From Bolinopsis microptera (Eukaryota; Ctenophora; Tentaculata; Lobata; Bolinopsidae), in NCBI RefSeq assembly GCF_026151205.1, contig NC_087072.1:20302103-20366102 (forward strand): a stretch of DNA of 64,000 nucleotides, written 5' to 3'. Below the pieces are notes generated by a model, which was not told where the DNA came from, searched no databases, and saw only the letters and a list, made by a program, of their open reading frames with translations. This document shows, one piece after another, positions 10,846-21,822 of this stretch; the first letter of the stretch is position 1, and each line of letters opens with the position of its first letter. The position numbers and the translations under genes were made by a program.

Positions 10846-10960
10846 GCAGGAGGGGCAAAGTGCAAAGAAACTGCTGCTAACTCAAACTGCTGCTCACTGC
10901 TACTAACTGCTGCTCACTGCTGCTGTCGCGCGCGTGCCCATAGCAGCAGTGAGCTTCACA
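10846..10960. repeat. partial copy of the CTGCTGCTCA fold-back element
   Basis: It begins CAGGAGGGGCAAAGTGCAAA, like the termini of the element at 11160-11466, followed by CTGCTGCTCACTGCTACTAA units and a GTCGCGCGCG centre. After the centre only a short inverted part (AGCAGCAGTGAGC) remains. It looks like a half copy or a deleted relative. Confidence 0.6.
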
Positions 10961-11159
10961 CATGCATAGCCATGTGTATACGCGTACTGCGTGACGCGCT
11001 TGTTTCACAACGCGCGTTACTGCAAGCGAGAGGGCTTTGGTTAGAGCAAGCAGTTTAGTTTGCAGAACGGACATCATTATGAACGGACATTAATATGAAC
11101 GCTAGAAGGCATTCAAAACCATCAATAATGTCCGTCCAAATAAGGTCCGATAAGGTAGC

Positions 11160-11466
11160 CACAGGCGGGGCTAAGTGCAAAGAAACTGCTGCTCACTGCT
11201 GCTCACTGCTGCTACTAACTGCTGATCACTGCTGCTCACTGCTGCTCACTGCTGCTCACTGCTACTAACTGCTGCTCACTGCTACTCACTGCTGCTCACT
11301 GCTGCTCACTGCTGCTGTCGCGCGCGACAGCAGCAGTGAGCAGCAGTGAGCAGCAGTTAGTAGCAGTGAGCAGCAGTGATCAGCAGTTAGTAGCAGTGAG
11401 TGAGCAGCAGTGATCAGCAGTTAGCAGCAGTTAGAAACAGTTTCTTTGCACTTAGCCCCTCCTGTG
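11160..11466. mobile_element. fold-back (palindromic) element
   Basis: A 307-bp inverted repeat. The left end CACAGGCGGGGCTAAGTGCA is the inverse, with one mismatch, of the right end. Arms of about 163 and 144 bp consist of CTGCTGCTCA/CTGCTACTAA units and meet at the self-complementary GTCGCGCGCGAC (11317-11328). No ORF and no clear target-site duplication are seen. Confidence 0.78.
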
Positions 11467-11819
11467 TAGATAGAATTAAAAGTAAAACATAAAATTTGTT
11501 GGTCATAGCCCTAAGCCCTGGTAATAAAAGTACACTTGAATTATAGACACCACATACAACTATACAGTTGAGACAGGATTCAGGAGACCCGAGACAGTCT
11601 TATTGTTTGCATTTGGGCGTGGCCCCCGTTAAAGCCCTCATGCTCTTCAGTAATGTAGCGACAGTAATTTGACAATCTTTGAAGAGTATCCTTGGCCCTT
11701 TCCTTCATCGTGTACTTGTATAAAATAAAAAACGCAGTACCAGTACAACGGCAGTTGTAATGTAGCGATAAAATAGAAATAAGAGAGCTAGATTATCAAC
11801 ACGTAACTAAAATTATTAC

Positions 11820-11890
11820 AATTATTACTAGTAACCTAGTTATCAGTAGCCTAGTAACCTAGTAACCAGTAGCCTAGTAACGAGCAGCTG
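11820..11890. repeat. GTAACC-type minisatellite
   Basis: Irregular run of ACTAGTAACC/AGTAGCCTAGTAACC units ending just before a GTAAGT at 11894. It belongs to the same repeat class as 12735-13070. Confidence 0.6.
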
Positions 11891-12302
11891 GAGGTAAGTG
11901 TCATCGCGTGTTCAATTCTTTGCAACTTCTTTGCTTCGTATGAGTGAATTTGTTACGATTTCGGCCCTCGGTTTCCCGGCCTTTTGTTTTTCAAGCTTTT
12001 ACTGTTTCCTCATTCAAAAAATTTGTTAAATCGTGTAAAAATATTTTTAAAGATTTGTATACTAAATAAAGAAATCATTACTAGTACTACTAGTAATGAT
12101 TTTTATTTTCTGCTCATTTGATTCAGTAATTCACTAATGATAGTACGAGTGTGAAGGGGTAATAGCAAAACTGCGCGCTTTGCTGTAGAAACACATTTTT
12201 AGAGATTTTACCGGCGTATCCTCTAAAAGTAATCATAATCTAATTTGTTTACAGTTTAATTTTAGGGAGGGGCGCCAAAAGGGGAGGGGTGCTAACAGGG
12301 AT

Positions 12303-12348
<46 letters not shown>
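12303..12348. repeat. 46-base poly-G homopolymer
   Basis: Forty-six uninterrupted G residues on the plus strand, flanked by GGGAT on the left and CACTTTTTCAGCGGGGGG on the right. Length in a real genome is likely variable and may be misassembled. Confidence 0.9.
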
Positions 12349-12351
<3 letters not shown>

Positions 12352-12397
12352 TTTTTCAGCGGGGGGCGCCAACAGACAACGTTACGCCACTGTCTAA

Positions 12398-12632
12398 AGG
12401 GGGTTCTGTAATGTGTTTGGAGGGGGTTCTGTAATGTGTCTAGACTCTAGAGGGGGTTCTGTAATGTGTCTGGAGGGGGTTCTGTAATGTGTCTAGAGGG
12501 GGTTCTGTAATGTGTTTGGAGGGGGTTCTGTAATGTGTCTAGAGGGGGTTCTGTAATGTGTCTAGAGGGGGTTCTGTAATGTGTCTAGAGGGGGTTCTGT
12601 AATGTGTCTGGAGTGGGGTTCTGTAATGTTAT
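12398..12632. repeat. about 23-bp G-rich minisatellite, about 10 copies
   Basis: Tandem units of approximately GGGGGTTCTGTAATGTGTCT followed by AGA or GGA, with TCT/TTT variants. The array ends a few bases before the splice acceptor of the Ly6-like exon at 12643. Confidence 0.9.
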
Positions 12633-12734
12633 TCCCTTTCAGCTGACTGTGATGCCCCGGAGATGGTAACGTGTGATGGTAGCAACATGGAGTGTGCGAC
12701 AGTCTCAATGAAAGTCAGGTACTCTCTGATAAAT

Positions 12735-13070
12735 TCAGTAACCAGTAACCAAGAAATCGGTAACCTAGTAACCATTAACCTAGTAACCAGTAACCTAGTA
12801 ACAAGTAACCAAATAACCTAGTAACTTAGTAACCATTAACCTAGTAACCAGTAACCTAGTAACAAGTAACCAAGTAACCTAGTAACTTAGTAACCATTAA
12901 CCTAGTAACCAGTAACCTAGTAACAAGTAACCAAGTAACCTAGTAACTTAGTAACCAGGAACCTAGTAACCCAGTAACTTAGTAACCACCAGCTCAGGAA
13001 TCTATCGAATCCCCATGGTTGCCCATGAGAAGAAACCTAGTAACTAGTAGTCTAGTAACCAGCAGTAACA
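12735..13070. repeat. GTAACC-type minisatellite array in the Ly6-like intron
   Basis: Units such as TAGTAACCAGTAACC and TAGTAACAAGTAACC are repeated, partly as a 60-bp higher-order unit. The tract fills most of the intron between the two Ly6-like exons. Confidence 0.88.
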
Positions 13071-13190
13071 CACTGATCAATACAATAACCCTGCAATACT
13101 TGAAACACCTGATAGTAAAAATGCTTAGTCTGATGTAATTTGATAATATAAATTAGATTTGACACTTAAATCAAATTCTACAGCTACGAA

Positions 13191-14924
13191 ATGAACTCGA
13201 TTGATATGGAGTTTGAGAACGTGTCACATCTTCAGAAGGAATGCCTGCTTCGATCGACAACATTCTGGGACCGAACATGCAAAACTATTAAAACGATAGA
13301 AAATTGGTGCAGAACCAAAGAGCTATCTATTAGCGCCCTTAAAACTCAGATAGTCATGTTTACCTGGAATAGTAAGTGGACTCTAAGACCTATAACAGTT
13401 GGCAACAACATTATAGATCTTTCCAAGTCTGCTAAATTTCTAGGAGTGACCTTGGACAGCAAACTCAACTTCAATGAACATATCATCAACACCACCAAAA
13501 AAGCCACGGCATCCCTCATGCAATGTCGAAGAGCTGTCGGCCCCACATGGGGTATGAGCCCCAAAACATGCAAATGGATGTACACGGCTGTCATCCGTCC
13601 AATCCTATCCTACTGCTGTAGTATATGGATCAGGGCCACTCAAACGGACTATAACGCGAAGAAACTCAAACGTGTTCAGGCATTGGCACTCAGAATGATG
13701 TCTGGTGCCATGCCAAGCACACCTTTTATCGCATTGAATCACCTCACCGACACTTCTGACATCATACTGTTCCTGCAAGGTGAAGCAGCAAAGGGTGCGG
13801 CCAGGCTACAAGCTTATGGCAGCCTCACTCTTGAAACTATCGCCTTCAGGAAGGGAACTATCAAAAATCATACCACTATCAACAAACAATTCATGGCAGA
13901 CCTCATTATCCCACCTAGAGCAACAAGAGACCTAACAACACCAACCATGATGCTGGGACGGCACTTCACCGTCACAACTCCTGGAGCCGATACCACTGAA
14001 TATAGAAATTCACTTCAAAACACCATTGACAACATTACCAGTGAAACAATCACCTGCTACACTGACGGGTCACTCACAGACTCAGGATGCGGGGCTGGCT
14101 ATATCATCACAACTGACAACAATAACACCACCCTTGAAGAAAGATCATTCAAGCTCCCTGATTATTGCACTGTTTACCAAACAGAGCTCACCGCCATCAT
14201 TGAAGCTTGCAAATATCTCTCTACCTATACCAACACACATATCATCATATGGTCTGACAGTCTCTCATCTATACAAGCTATCTCTGCGCTTTCAACGCGG
14301 AGTAGAACTACAAGAGACTGTTACGACTCTCTTAATGCACTCGGATCCAACAACACGCTAGAGATACGATGGATTGCAGCACACATCGGATTGTGGGGGA
14401 ACGAAAAAGCAGATGAGCTGGCCAAGCTTGGTACAACCAGTGAATCCACTTTAAAGTGTCCAATTCCACAATCCTACATCAAGCGTCAAATCGACAACAA
14501 AGTCAACAGACTGAATCAGGAAACTTGGTTAACTGACGGTCCCAGACACACCAAACTGACACTCGGCCACAAGCATGCCAAAATCATCAAAAACCTCAAC
14601 ACTACACTCAGCAAAAACAGACAAGATTACAGAACTGCAGTTCACCTCATCACGGGTCACTGCGGCTTAAACAAACACCTTCACACCATTTGCAAATCAA
14701 ACACCAGTGCTTGTCCTATGTGCGGCGACGGAGAGGAAACTGTCTCACACTTCCTTGGACAGTGTCCAGCTATTGCCCAAATTAGAGGTCAATATTTCCA
14801 GGACTACTACCTCTCTGTCAATGACATATTCGACAACCAACACATCACCACAATTGTCAATTTCGCAAACCGCACCAAACGCTTAATTGTGCCGGAAGAG
14901 CTGGATCAGACCGGGGTGACTTAA
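13191..14924 (+). CDS. RT thumb-RNase H-zinc knuckle ORF fused in frame to host exon
   Basis: The 577-codon frame opens at an ATG inside the host Ly6-like exon and passes into LINE sequence at about residue 19. After LALRMMSG-type thumb sequence the RNase H domain carries all four acidic residues: Asp292 (YTDGS), Glu332 (QTELTAI), Asp356 (WSDSLSS) and Asp408 (GNEKADELA), with His in AAHIGLWGN. A CCHC knuckle (CPMCGDGEETVSHFLGQC) follows. RNase H removes RNA from the RNA-DNA hybrid during reverse transcription. The palm with the catalytic YxDD box is missing, so this copy cannot retrotranspose by itself. The host-LINE fusion frame may be chance (one in three). Confidence 0.82.
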   Translation: MNSIDMEFENVSHLQKECLLRSTTFWDRTCKTIKTIENWCRTKELSISALKTQIVMFTWNSKWTLRPITVGNNIIDLSKSAKFLGVTLDSKLNFNEHIINTTKKATASLMQCRRAVGPTWGMSPKTCKWMYTAVIRPILSYCCSIWIRATQTDYNAKKLKRVQALALRMMSGAMPSTPFIALNHLTDTSDIILFLQGEAAKGAARLQAYGSLTLETIAFRKGTIKNHTTINKQFMADLIIPPRATRDLTTPTMMLGRHFTVTTPGADTTEYRNSLQNTIDNITSETITCYTDGSLTDSGCGAGYIITTDNNNTTLEERSFKLPDYCTVYQTELTAIIEACKYLSTYTNTHIIIWSDSLSSIQAISALSTRSRTTRDCYDSLNALGSNNTLEIRWIAAHIGLWGNEKADELAKLGTTSESTLKCPIPQSYIKRQIDNKVNRLNQETWLTDGPRHTKLTLGHKHAKIIKNLNTTLSKNRQDYRTAVHLITGHCGLNKHLHTICKSNTSACPMCGDGEETVSHFLGQCPAIAQIRGQYFQDYYLSVNDIFDNQHITTIVNFANRTKRLIVPEELDQTGVT

Positions 14925-15150
14925 AGTATTATCTCATATGCTGTCTCGTCTCGTTTTACTTTTCCAAACCCAGCTGGCATTTAAGCGTATCATTTTGACT
15001 CATATATCATCTTACACCATCCTCCACCAATCACTCTGATTTCACCGGCAACCTTCCCCAAGGTTGCCACACCCCAGAGGTAGGCAGAGCATCTCAATGC
15101 TATCCTCTCGTGGGCTATCTTGGCCCAGCCTCTCTTTAAAAAAAAAAAAA
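13246..15150 (+). mobile_element. 5'-truncated LINE with RNase H (I/R1/LOA-like), poly-A tailed
   Basis: Only the end of the element is present. It starts at the RT thumb, has the whole RNase H domain, a zinc knuckle, a 3' UTR of about 210 bp and a poly-A tail (15138-15151). A hexamer AATGCC occurs at 13240-13245 and again at 15150-15155, a plausible short target-site duplication. The insertion point is inside a coding exon of the Ly6-like gene. Confidence 0.8.
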
Positions 15151-15469
15151 ATGCCAACCAGCTCATGGAGGGAGCCGTAGTTTACAGACTGCAATATTGT
15201 GAGTTTTTAATTAACAATAGTTCAAATGTCAGTGGCAAGAGATTATTATTAATCTCAGGGAATAGTGATCGTGTAACCATGATAACCTCTCCCATTCCAA
15301 TGACCATAGTGCGTGATGAAGAATCACATCCTTTTCGAGGTGCTACTATTAAGCATTGTAATCTGTCCTGGGTGATTCCAGTTTAAACAGATGACGTGCA
15401 ACAAAACACTATGGATCTAGACAGGCAAAGGTCGATAAAAAGCCGGGTGCGAGATGCTGGCAACTTCTC

Positions 15470-18400
15470 CTCTCTAAACATTTGCTGCAGAAACATCACA
15501 AAGTAACAACAAGAAACGGTGTGTGGCTCCCTCTGCAAGGACGGATGATACCAGTATGAAGGTGGCGGGGCAAAGCCTAAGGGACCCCCGTGGCCAGATG
15601 AGTGTTGGGAGAACACGTCATTGTAGCAGATTTATTTCTCCACAGATCACCCATGTGGACTCCGACTCTAATAAGAAACAGCCAGCGAATTATTCTAAAA
15701 CAGGTCTTACATTTGGGACATGGAATGTATTATCTCTGACAAGTAGTTCAAGTCAGTTGTTCCAGCTATCAGAGAATATCTCTGAGTATAAGTTGGACTT
15801 GCTGGGTATAACTGAGACCCATATGCCTGGTACAGGATCAGAGCTACTGGATAATGGCTCCTTACTTATTTATTCAGGGAGGACGGACGGTATAAGAAGG
15901 CGAGGTGTCGGTCTTACCCTTTCAAAGAGGACTAAAAATTCATTAATTTCCTATCTACCAATATCTGACCGTTTGTTGAGTGCAAGGCTGCATAGTCAAC
16001 ACCTGAACATCTCTGTTGTTGTGGCATATGCGCCAACTGAGGGGGTTTCAGATAATGATAAGGATGAATTCTACCAGCAGTTGTCAAGTGCATTCGATGA
16101 GCTACCCCGACATGATTTAAAATTACTGCTCGGTGATCTTAATGCTAAGGTCACATCGGACTGCAGTTCTATGTCAGGTGTCATTGGTGGACACTCGCTT
16201 CACAGCTCATCAAATGACAATGGTACCCGATTGTTGGACTTTTGCATTGCCCACCAACTTACCATCGGTGGCACTATGTTTCAGCAAAAGGATATACATA
16301 TTACATAAAGGTACGTGGAGATCGCCTAATGGTCGTACTGTAAACCAAATAGACCACATCTGTATCAGTAAGAAGTTTGGAGGCTCTTTGCTAAATGTAA
16401 AAGTTTGTAGGGGGGCTGACATTGGGTCTGATCACTATTTGGTAAGAGCACGACTGAGAATGAAGCTTATGTCAGTGAAAAAGAAGCAGGAACGTAAGCT
16501 TGAGATTCCTGCTATTGAGCATCTGCGTGATCATTCACTTGTTTCCGAATACAATATTGTTCTGAGAAACAAATTTGACTGTTTGGAACCTGAGGTTGAC
16601 CTGGAATCAATGTGGGACAACTTCAAGACAACTGTCCAACAAGTTTCCATGGAAATCCTTGGGCAAAGACCTCGAAAAAAGAAGGACAGGCACCAATCTC
16701 AGAAGACAAAAGAATTATTGAAGAACCGTAAGGAATTTAAGCGTAAAGACCCTAATTCGAACGCTAACAGGTCAGAGTATTCTAGATTGAATAAGCTCTT
16801 TAAAAAAGTAGCAAGGTGGACGATAACAACTGGGCACGTAGAATGGCAAATGACTTGGAAGAAGCTGCGAGAAAAGGTCAGCAACGTGAGGTTCAGGTAT
16901 GGCAGAAGATCAATGTCATATCTGGAAAGAAGAAGAAGCAGTCAACTGCAGTTAGAGACGCATCTGGCCAGTTGATTGCCGACCCACATGCCCAGAAAGA
17001 AAGGTGGAAAGAGCACTTATCTAGGCTATTGAACCCTCCCCCGCAAGAGGCCAATATTTCTGACCTAGACAACATCCCTCCGCAACCCAGTTTTGACGAC
17101 CTCTCCGATTCGGATGAAGCTCCTACAAGAAACGATATTGTTGATGCCCTCAAAAAACTCAAGAATCACAAAAGTCCAGGAGTGGATGGTATCACCAACG
17201 AGCAACTTAAGTATGGACAGGATGGGTTGGTCGATCAACTAGTTGTGTTGTTCAAGAAAGTGTGGGAAGATGAGAAGATTCCTGAGGATTGGTCCAAAGG
17301 TGTTATCATCATCGTTGGAAAGAAAGGTGACACCTCTCATTGCGCTAACAACAGAGGCATTACATTAAGATCCACAGCCTCGAAGCTCCTGCAAATGATA
17401 CTCCTGCGGAGACTTAGCAATGGCATGGGAAAATTCCTCCGGGAGAATCAAAGTGGTTTTAGACAGAATCGCTCATGTATTGACCAGGTTAATTCACTCC
17501 GCTGTATTATACACCAATGCATTGAATAAAATATCCCTCTGTATATTAATTTTGTTGATTTCAAAGCAGCTTTTGATTCGATTGACAGGCAGTTCATTTG
17601 GAGAAGTATGCAGCACTACGGATTACCTGACAAGTACATTAGAATTATGAAGGCGTTCTTCACTCACACAGTTAGTGCTGTTAGGGTCAATGGAGAGGTT
17701 ACAGGTTGGTTTGATGTCAACTCGGGTACTGGGCAAGGTGATATACAGGGACCACCAGTATTCAACTTTTGTTTGAATTTTTCGGCATCGCATACCTTAT
17801 GGAACTAAACAAGGTCATTAGCAAGGGGGCTTTATTACAGCTACCAGCCCCCGGGGTAGAAGAGAAACATCTCTTGGACACTGATTACGCTGATGACATG
17901 GCCATGTTAGATAACTCAAAAGAGGGGCTGCAGGAAACCACTGACCTTCTCTGCAAATACAGTGCCTATGCGGGTCTGAAGATTAATGCTGGCAAAACAC
18001 AGAGCATGGTTGTCAGCAAAAGTGCATCGCAGAGGCCGTATTCTAAAGACGACACTATGGACATCAATGTGGAAGGTCTCCCAATACAGCAGGTCAGCAA
18101 TTTCACTTACTTCGGTGCAATCATCAGTGCAAATGGAACAATTGACAAAGAACTATCAGCTCGAATTCAAAAGGCCTCTGGGGCATTCTATCAGCTTAGC
18201 AGTATATGGTACAGTCGCAGCATCAAGACTCCAACAAAAATCAGGATTTACAAAGCGGCTGTTCTCACTATACTGCTCTATGGAAGTGAGGTATGGAATA
18301 CCATACAGACGCAGATGAAAAGATTTGAGGTGTTCCATCATAGATGTCTGAGGAGAATCCTGAAAATCAAATGGTTTTATCATGTATCTAATGCTGATGT

Positions 18401-18750
18401 ACTTAAGCGGGCTAACATCGCCCCTGTTGATACTTTCGTACGAGCAGCTAGACTCCGATGGTTTGGCCATGTGGTGAGGATGCCAGAAGAAAGAATACCC
18501 AACTATCTTCTGCACTGGATCCCAAAGCATGGTAAAAGGTCAAGAGGTAGACCTAGGAAAAACTGGTTGTCATGTGTCCGGGAGGATGCAGCAATCTTCA
18601 CAGGTGTCGATAACATCACGATAGAAGATGCAGAACAACAAGCTACAGACAGGGTTCACTGGAGAGGTCTAATACACCGGAGAAAGGAGTTACTATGTGG
18701 TGCAGGCCACTCCAACGACTAGGAGGAGACCTTTCCAAGTACAAGTAAGT
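15470..18750 (+). pseudogene. RTE-like LINE (APE endonuclease and reverse transcriptase), several breaks
   Basis: A near full-length but broken copy. An AP endonuclease begins with FGTWNVLSLTS, then ITETHMPG, VVVAYAP, LLLGDLNAKV, and shifts frame at about 16300 before IDHICIS and GSDHYLV. The linker shifts frame again near 16815. The RT part has KSPGVDGITNEQLK and NRGITLRSTASK, an in-frame TAA at 17527-17529, then NFVDFKAAFDSID, TGQGDIQGP, another frameshift near 17780, and the catalytic DYADD box at about 17884. The C-terminus has the RWFGHVVRMPEERIP and RSRGRPRKNW motifs found in RTE copies often annotated as craniofacial development protein 2-like. The 3' end is an AAGT-rich tail near 18740-18750. 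The copy is inactive. Confidence 0.88.
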
Positions 18751-18874
18751 AAAAATGTCAGTGATAACTATTCTGGGTTGGGTCTGAAAGTGATGAGATC
18801 ACCAGAAGAAAGAGAACTGTGGCCGTGGTAGATTTTATAATTGTTTCTGAGTTAAACCATTCTGTAATATAGTA

Positions 18875-18978
18875 AAACCCCGATTTACCGCAAACCCCGA
18901 TTTACCGCAAACCCCGATTTACCACAAACCCCGATTTACCGCAAACCCCGATTTACCGCAAACCCCAATTTACCGCGG
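18875..18978. repeat. 17-18-bp minisatellite (ACCCCGATTTACCGCAA), 6 copies
   Basis: Six near-identical tandem units; the fourth-base and CAC/CGC variants are the only differences. It lies in the intron before the terminal GPI-tail exon. Confidence 0.9.
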
Positions 18979-19194
18979 CTTTTTCCTTTCTCCCAAACTG
19001 TAGTAGATAGTGCTCCTCAATATTTCTCAATTTTTAATTATAACTCTTTCAGGTGATATCCAGTCTGACTCTGAGTCTTACGCTGATAATGATATACAGT
19101 CTGAGCCTCACGCTGTATCGTTCTCCTTTTCACTGGCTGCAGCTCTACCTCTACTCATCCTAATACTTTAGAAACTATTACTACTACTAGTCAC

Positions 19195-19260
19195 CGAGTT
19201 TTTACCGAGTAACCAGTGACCTAGTAATCAGTAGCCTAGTAACCAGTAACCAGTCTCGTT
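19195..19260. repeat. GTAACC-type minisatellite
   Basis: Run of AGTAACCAGTGACCTAGTAA-like units 25 bp after the terminal Ly6-like exon. Confidence 0.65.
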
Positions 19261-19529
19261 AAAGATTTGGGATTTTAATTTCGATCTTAAAGAATAATCA
19301 AGTTCAATGTTTGGGCGATTGTTAACTAGCCGCATAGAATACATTGAATGTTTATTATTTCATTTATCAGCTTGACAGTGACTTTTGAACTTGACCGAAT
19401 TATTTTTTTGAATGTTTTGGATATTACTTCTGAAGAAGCTGTGGTCACAGAAAAATCAGTAAAATTTTTATATTATTCCTTCTAATTAAGTCGCTGTGTT
19501 TATTTGTTAATATAATAACTCAAGGTATT

Positions 19530-21822
19530 AACTCCAACGGGGTCCGGACTCTACGGCGTGGCACCCGACTACCAGCATAAGCCTTAAGTTGTAGGGCTCA
19601 ACTCATCAACCTTTGCGACAAAGAGGATTTTCCAGAGCTATTCACTCGTATTACTCTACAAATCTGTCAGATTGGCTGTCCGAAGAAGATCCCTCCCATA
19701 ACCCAAACTCGCTCATCTGTGCGAATCCCATCTCGCAGAAAACGAAAGCTTCAAACCCAGCTAGAGGCTGCAAAAAGTAATCCCCATAGCCCTCCCACAC
19801 AGATTGAATCTTTGAACCGGAAACTTGCTCTCGCTCATATGGATATTCGTGATGCCATCAACCAGGATCTCCTGTACCGTGAACAGCAAGCCGTAAGCAA
19901 GGTAAATTTAGTAAAAGAAAATCCCAAGTATTTCTATAGTTACGCTAAGAAATTTTCGAAGAAGAAAAGCAACATCAGCATGCTTTTTGATGGAAACGGT
20001 GCCATCAAATCAAATCCAGAAGATATTGCCAACCTCTTGCAGAATCAGTTCTTGTCAGTATTCAGTGATCCTTCGAAAACTCGGATCGACTCTGCTTCTT
20101 TCAGTCTTCCTCCAATCAAGTATCCTTTTACTGACGATCTGCTGAATTTCTCCGTGGACGACATCATTAAGGCCATTGAAGACATCAAACCTAATGCTGC
20201 ATCAGGTCCTGACGAAATTCCAGTCACCCTTCTCAAGAACTGCAAGAAAGCCCTAGCAGAACCAATGCACATCATCTGGTCCCGCTCTTTAGTTACTGGG
20301 GAGGTCCCTAGTTTCTATAAGTTCTCACACGTATTTCCTCTCCACAAGAAGGATAGTCGAGCCAAACCAGCTAACTACCGACCTATATCACTCACCTCTC
20401 ATGTGGTTAAAGTATACGAGAGGGTGATAAGAAAAAAGCTGGTAAACTATTTGGAGATCAATAACCTCATATGTAGTAAGCAGCACGGATTTAGATCTGG
20501 CCGGAGTTGCCTTACTCAACTTCTCCACCACTTTGATGACGTTTTGGATTCTCTGAGCAACAATTCAGATTTTGATTCAATATACCTCGACTATGCCAAG
20601 GCTTTCGATAAAGTCGATCACAAACTCCTACTGAGAAAGCTCCAACTCTATGGAATCCATCCTAAAATCATAAAGTGGATAGAATCTTTCCTCTCAGACC
20701 GGAAACAAGCAGTTGTTGTTGACGGTCATCTGTCCATCCTTGCACTGATAATCAGCGGAGTTCCACAAGGTACGGTTTTGGGGCCGATCCTTTTCTTGAT
20801 TTTTATCAATGATATCGAACATTGTATCATGCACTCTATAATTCGATGTTTTGCTGATGACACTCGCATATCCATTGCTGTCAAATCGGAGCATGACGTC
20901 AAGCTCCTCCAAGAAGATCTGCAAAATGTCATTGACTGGTCTGAAAGAAATAATATGGCCCTTCACAAAGACAAATTTGAGTACATGTGTCATAAATTCA
21001 ACCACCAATATGTACTATCTGAACTTCCATTTGTGGTTGAACACTATCAATACTCAGTTTCCAAAGACACTACACTTGAGCCAATACATCAGCTCAGGGA
21101 TTTAGGCGTTATAGTGTCAAGTGATCTCTCTTGGTCCCCTCACATACGAGCCATTGCAGATAAAGCTCGCCAAAAAGCATCATGGGTTCTCAATGTATTT
21201 CACACACGATCTCACTCCATCATGCTGACGCTATACAAATCAATGGTTCGAAGTCTGATTGAATATTGCTGTCCATTATGGCATCCCTCAAAAATCAGCG
21301 ATATCCAAGAACTGGAGAGTGTACAGAAAGCATTCACCGCCAGAATATCAGGAATGCGCGATCTCCACTACTGGGATCGCCTGGTCTATCTATCTCTGAT
21401 GTCTCTTCAACGAAGGCGGGAGCGATTCATCATTCTCCATATGTGGAAAATCCTCCACGGAAAGACCAGCAATGATCTGAACGTTCTATTTGTTTCACGC
21501 CCAAGGCTTGGAAACCTTGCAGTAATTCCATCAAAACGTAGAACCAGTTCAACAGCAAACCTCACCTAAATTGTGGAATGCAATCCCCTACCATCTGAAT
21601 GTCATTCAAGATCTAGAGCACTTCAAAGATAAGCTCACAAAGTTCATGTTGTCTCTCCCTGATAAGCCGCCGATCAGGGGATATACTCCTCCAAATACGA
21701 ACTCTCTGCTGTGCTGGCGCAACGAGCGAGACTCTACTTCGCTATGGGGTGGTCAGAAGATGTGATGGCCCCGTCAAGTCTTGACGAAGCTCAACATAGG
21801 TCACATAGGTAGGTAGGTAGGA
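19530..21822 (+). mobile_element. 5'-truncated CR1/jockey-like LINE
   Basis: Contains an RT ORF and a short 3' tail ending in an (ATAGGT/AGGT) microsatellite at 21800-21822. The N-terminal endonuclease is missing. The reading frame is open upstream of 19719 (CDKEDFPELF...), so the copy is truncated at the 5' end rather than starting at that ATG. No target-site duplication was recognised. Confidence 0.82.
19600..21767 (+). pseudogene. reverse transcriptase ORF of the CR1/jockey-like LINE, one frameshift
   Basis: RT domain in order: SGPDEIPVTLLK, ANYRPISLTS, QHGFRSGRSC, catalytic Asp in LDYAKAFDKVDH, SGVPQGTVLGPILF and the FADDTRI box at about 20850. The thumb follows with LRDLGVIVSSDLSWSPHI and MVRSLIEYCCPLWHPS. 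The main frame ends at 21569. The family C-terminus (LWNAIPYHLN...LTKFML) continues in another frame to a TGA at 21763-21765, so there is one indel near 21560. Palm residues are intact, but with no endonuclease and a broken end this copy is non-autonomous. Confidence 0.88.

Larger units (their letters stand above)
12643..19171 (+). pseudogene. Ly6/uPAR-like GPI-anchored protein gene, interrupted by retrotransposons
   Basis: Three host exons are seen. Exon 12643-12718 (acceptor CCCTTTCAG, donor GTACTC) encodes a cysteine-rich stretch, DCDAPEMVTC...MECATVSM. Exon 13184-13245 joins in phase and continues S-YEMNSIDMEFENVS...KEC. A terminal exon 19054-19171 follows a good acceptor (CTCTTTCAG) and encodes DIQSDSES... 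ending in a hydrophobic tail LAAALPLLILIL before TAG, as in GPI-attachment signals. Cysteine spacing and this tail suggest a secreted three-finger (Ly6) surface protein. The second exon is cut by a LINE (13246-15150); after it, host sequence probably resumes at 15151 and runs to a GTGAGT at 15198. An RTE copy fills the following intron. The signal-peptide exon was not found, and a middle cysteine exon seems missing. Whether this allele can be expressed is unknown. Confidence 0.5.

Noticed and set aside
15120-15386. 88-codon ORF after the RNase H LINE
   Set aside because: It starts in the LINE poly-A tail; the frame does not continue the Ly6-like exon and shows no domain. Probably chance.
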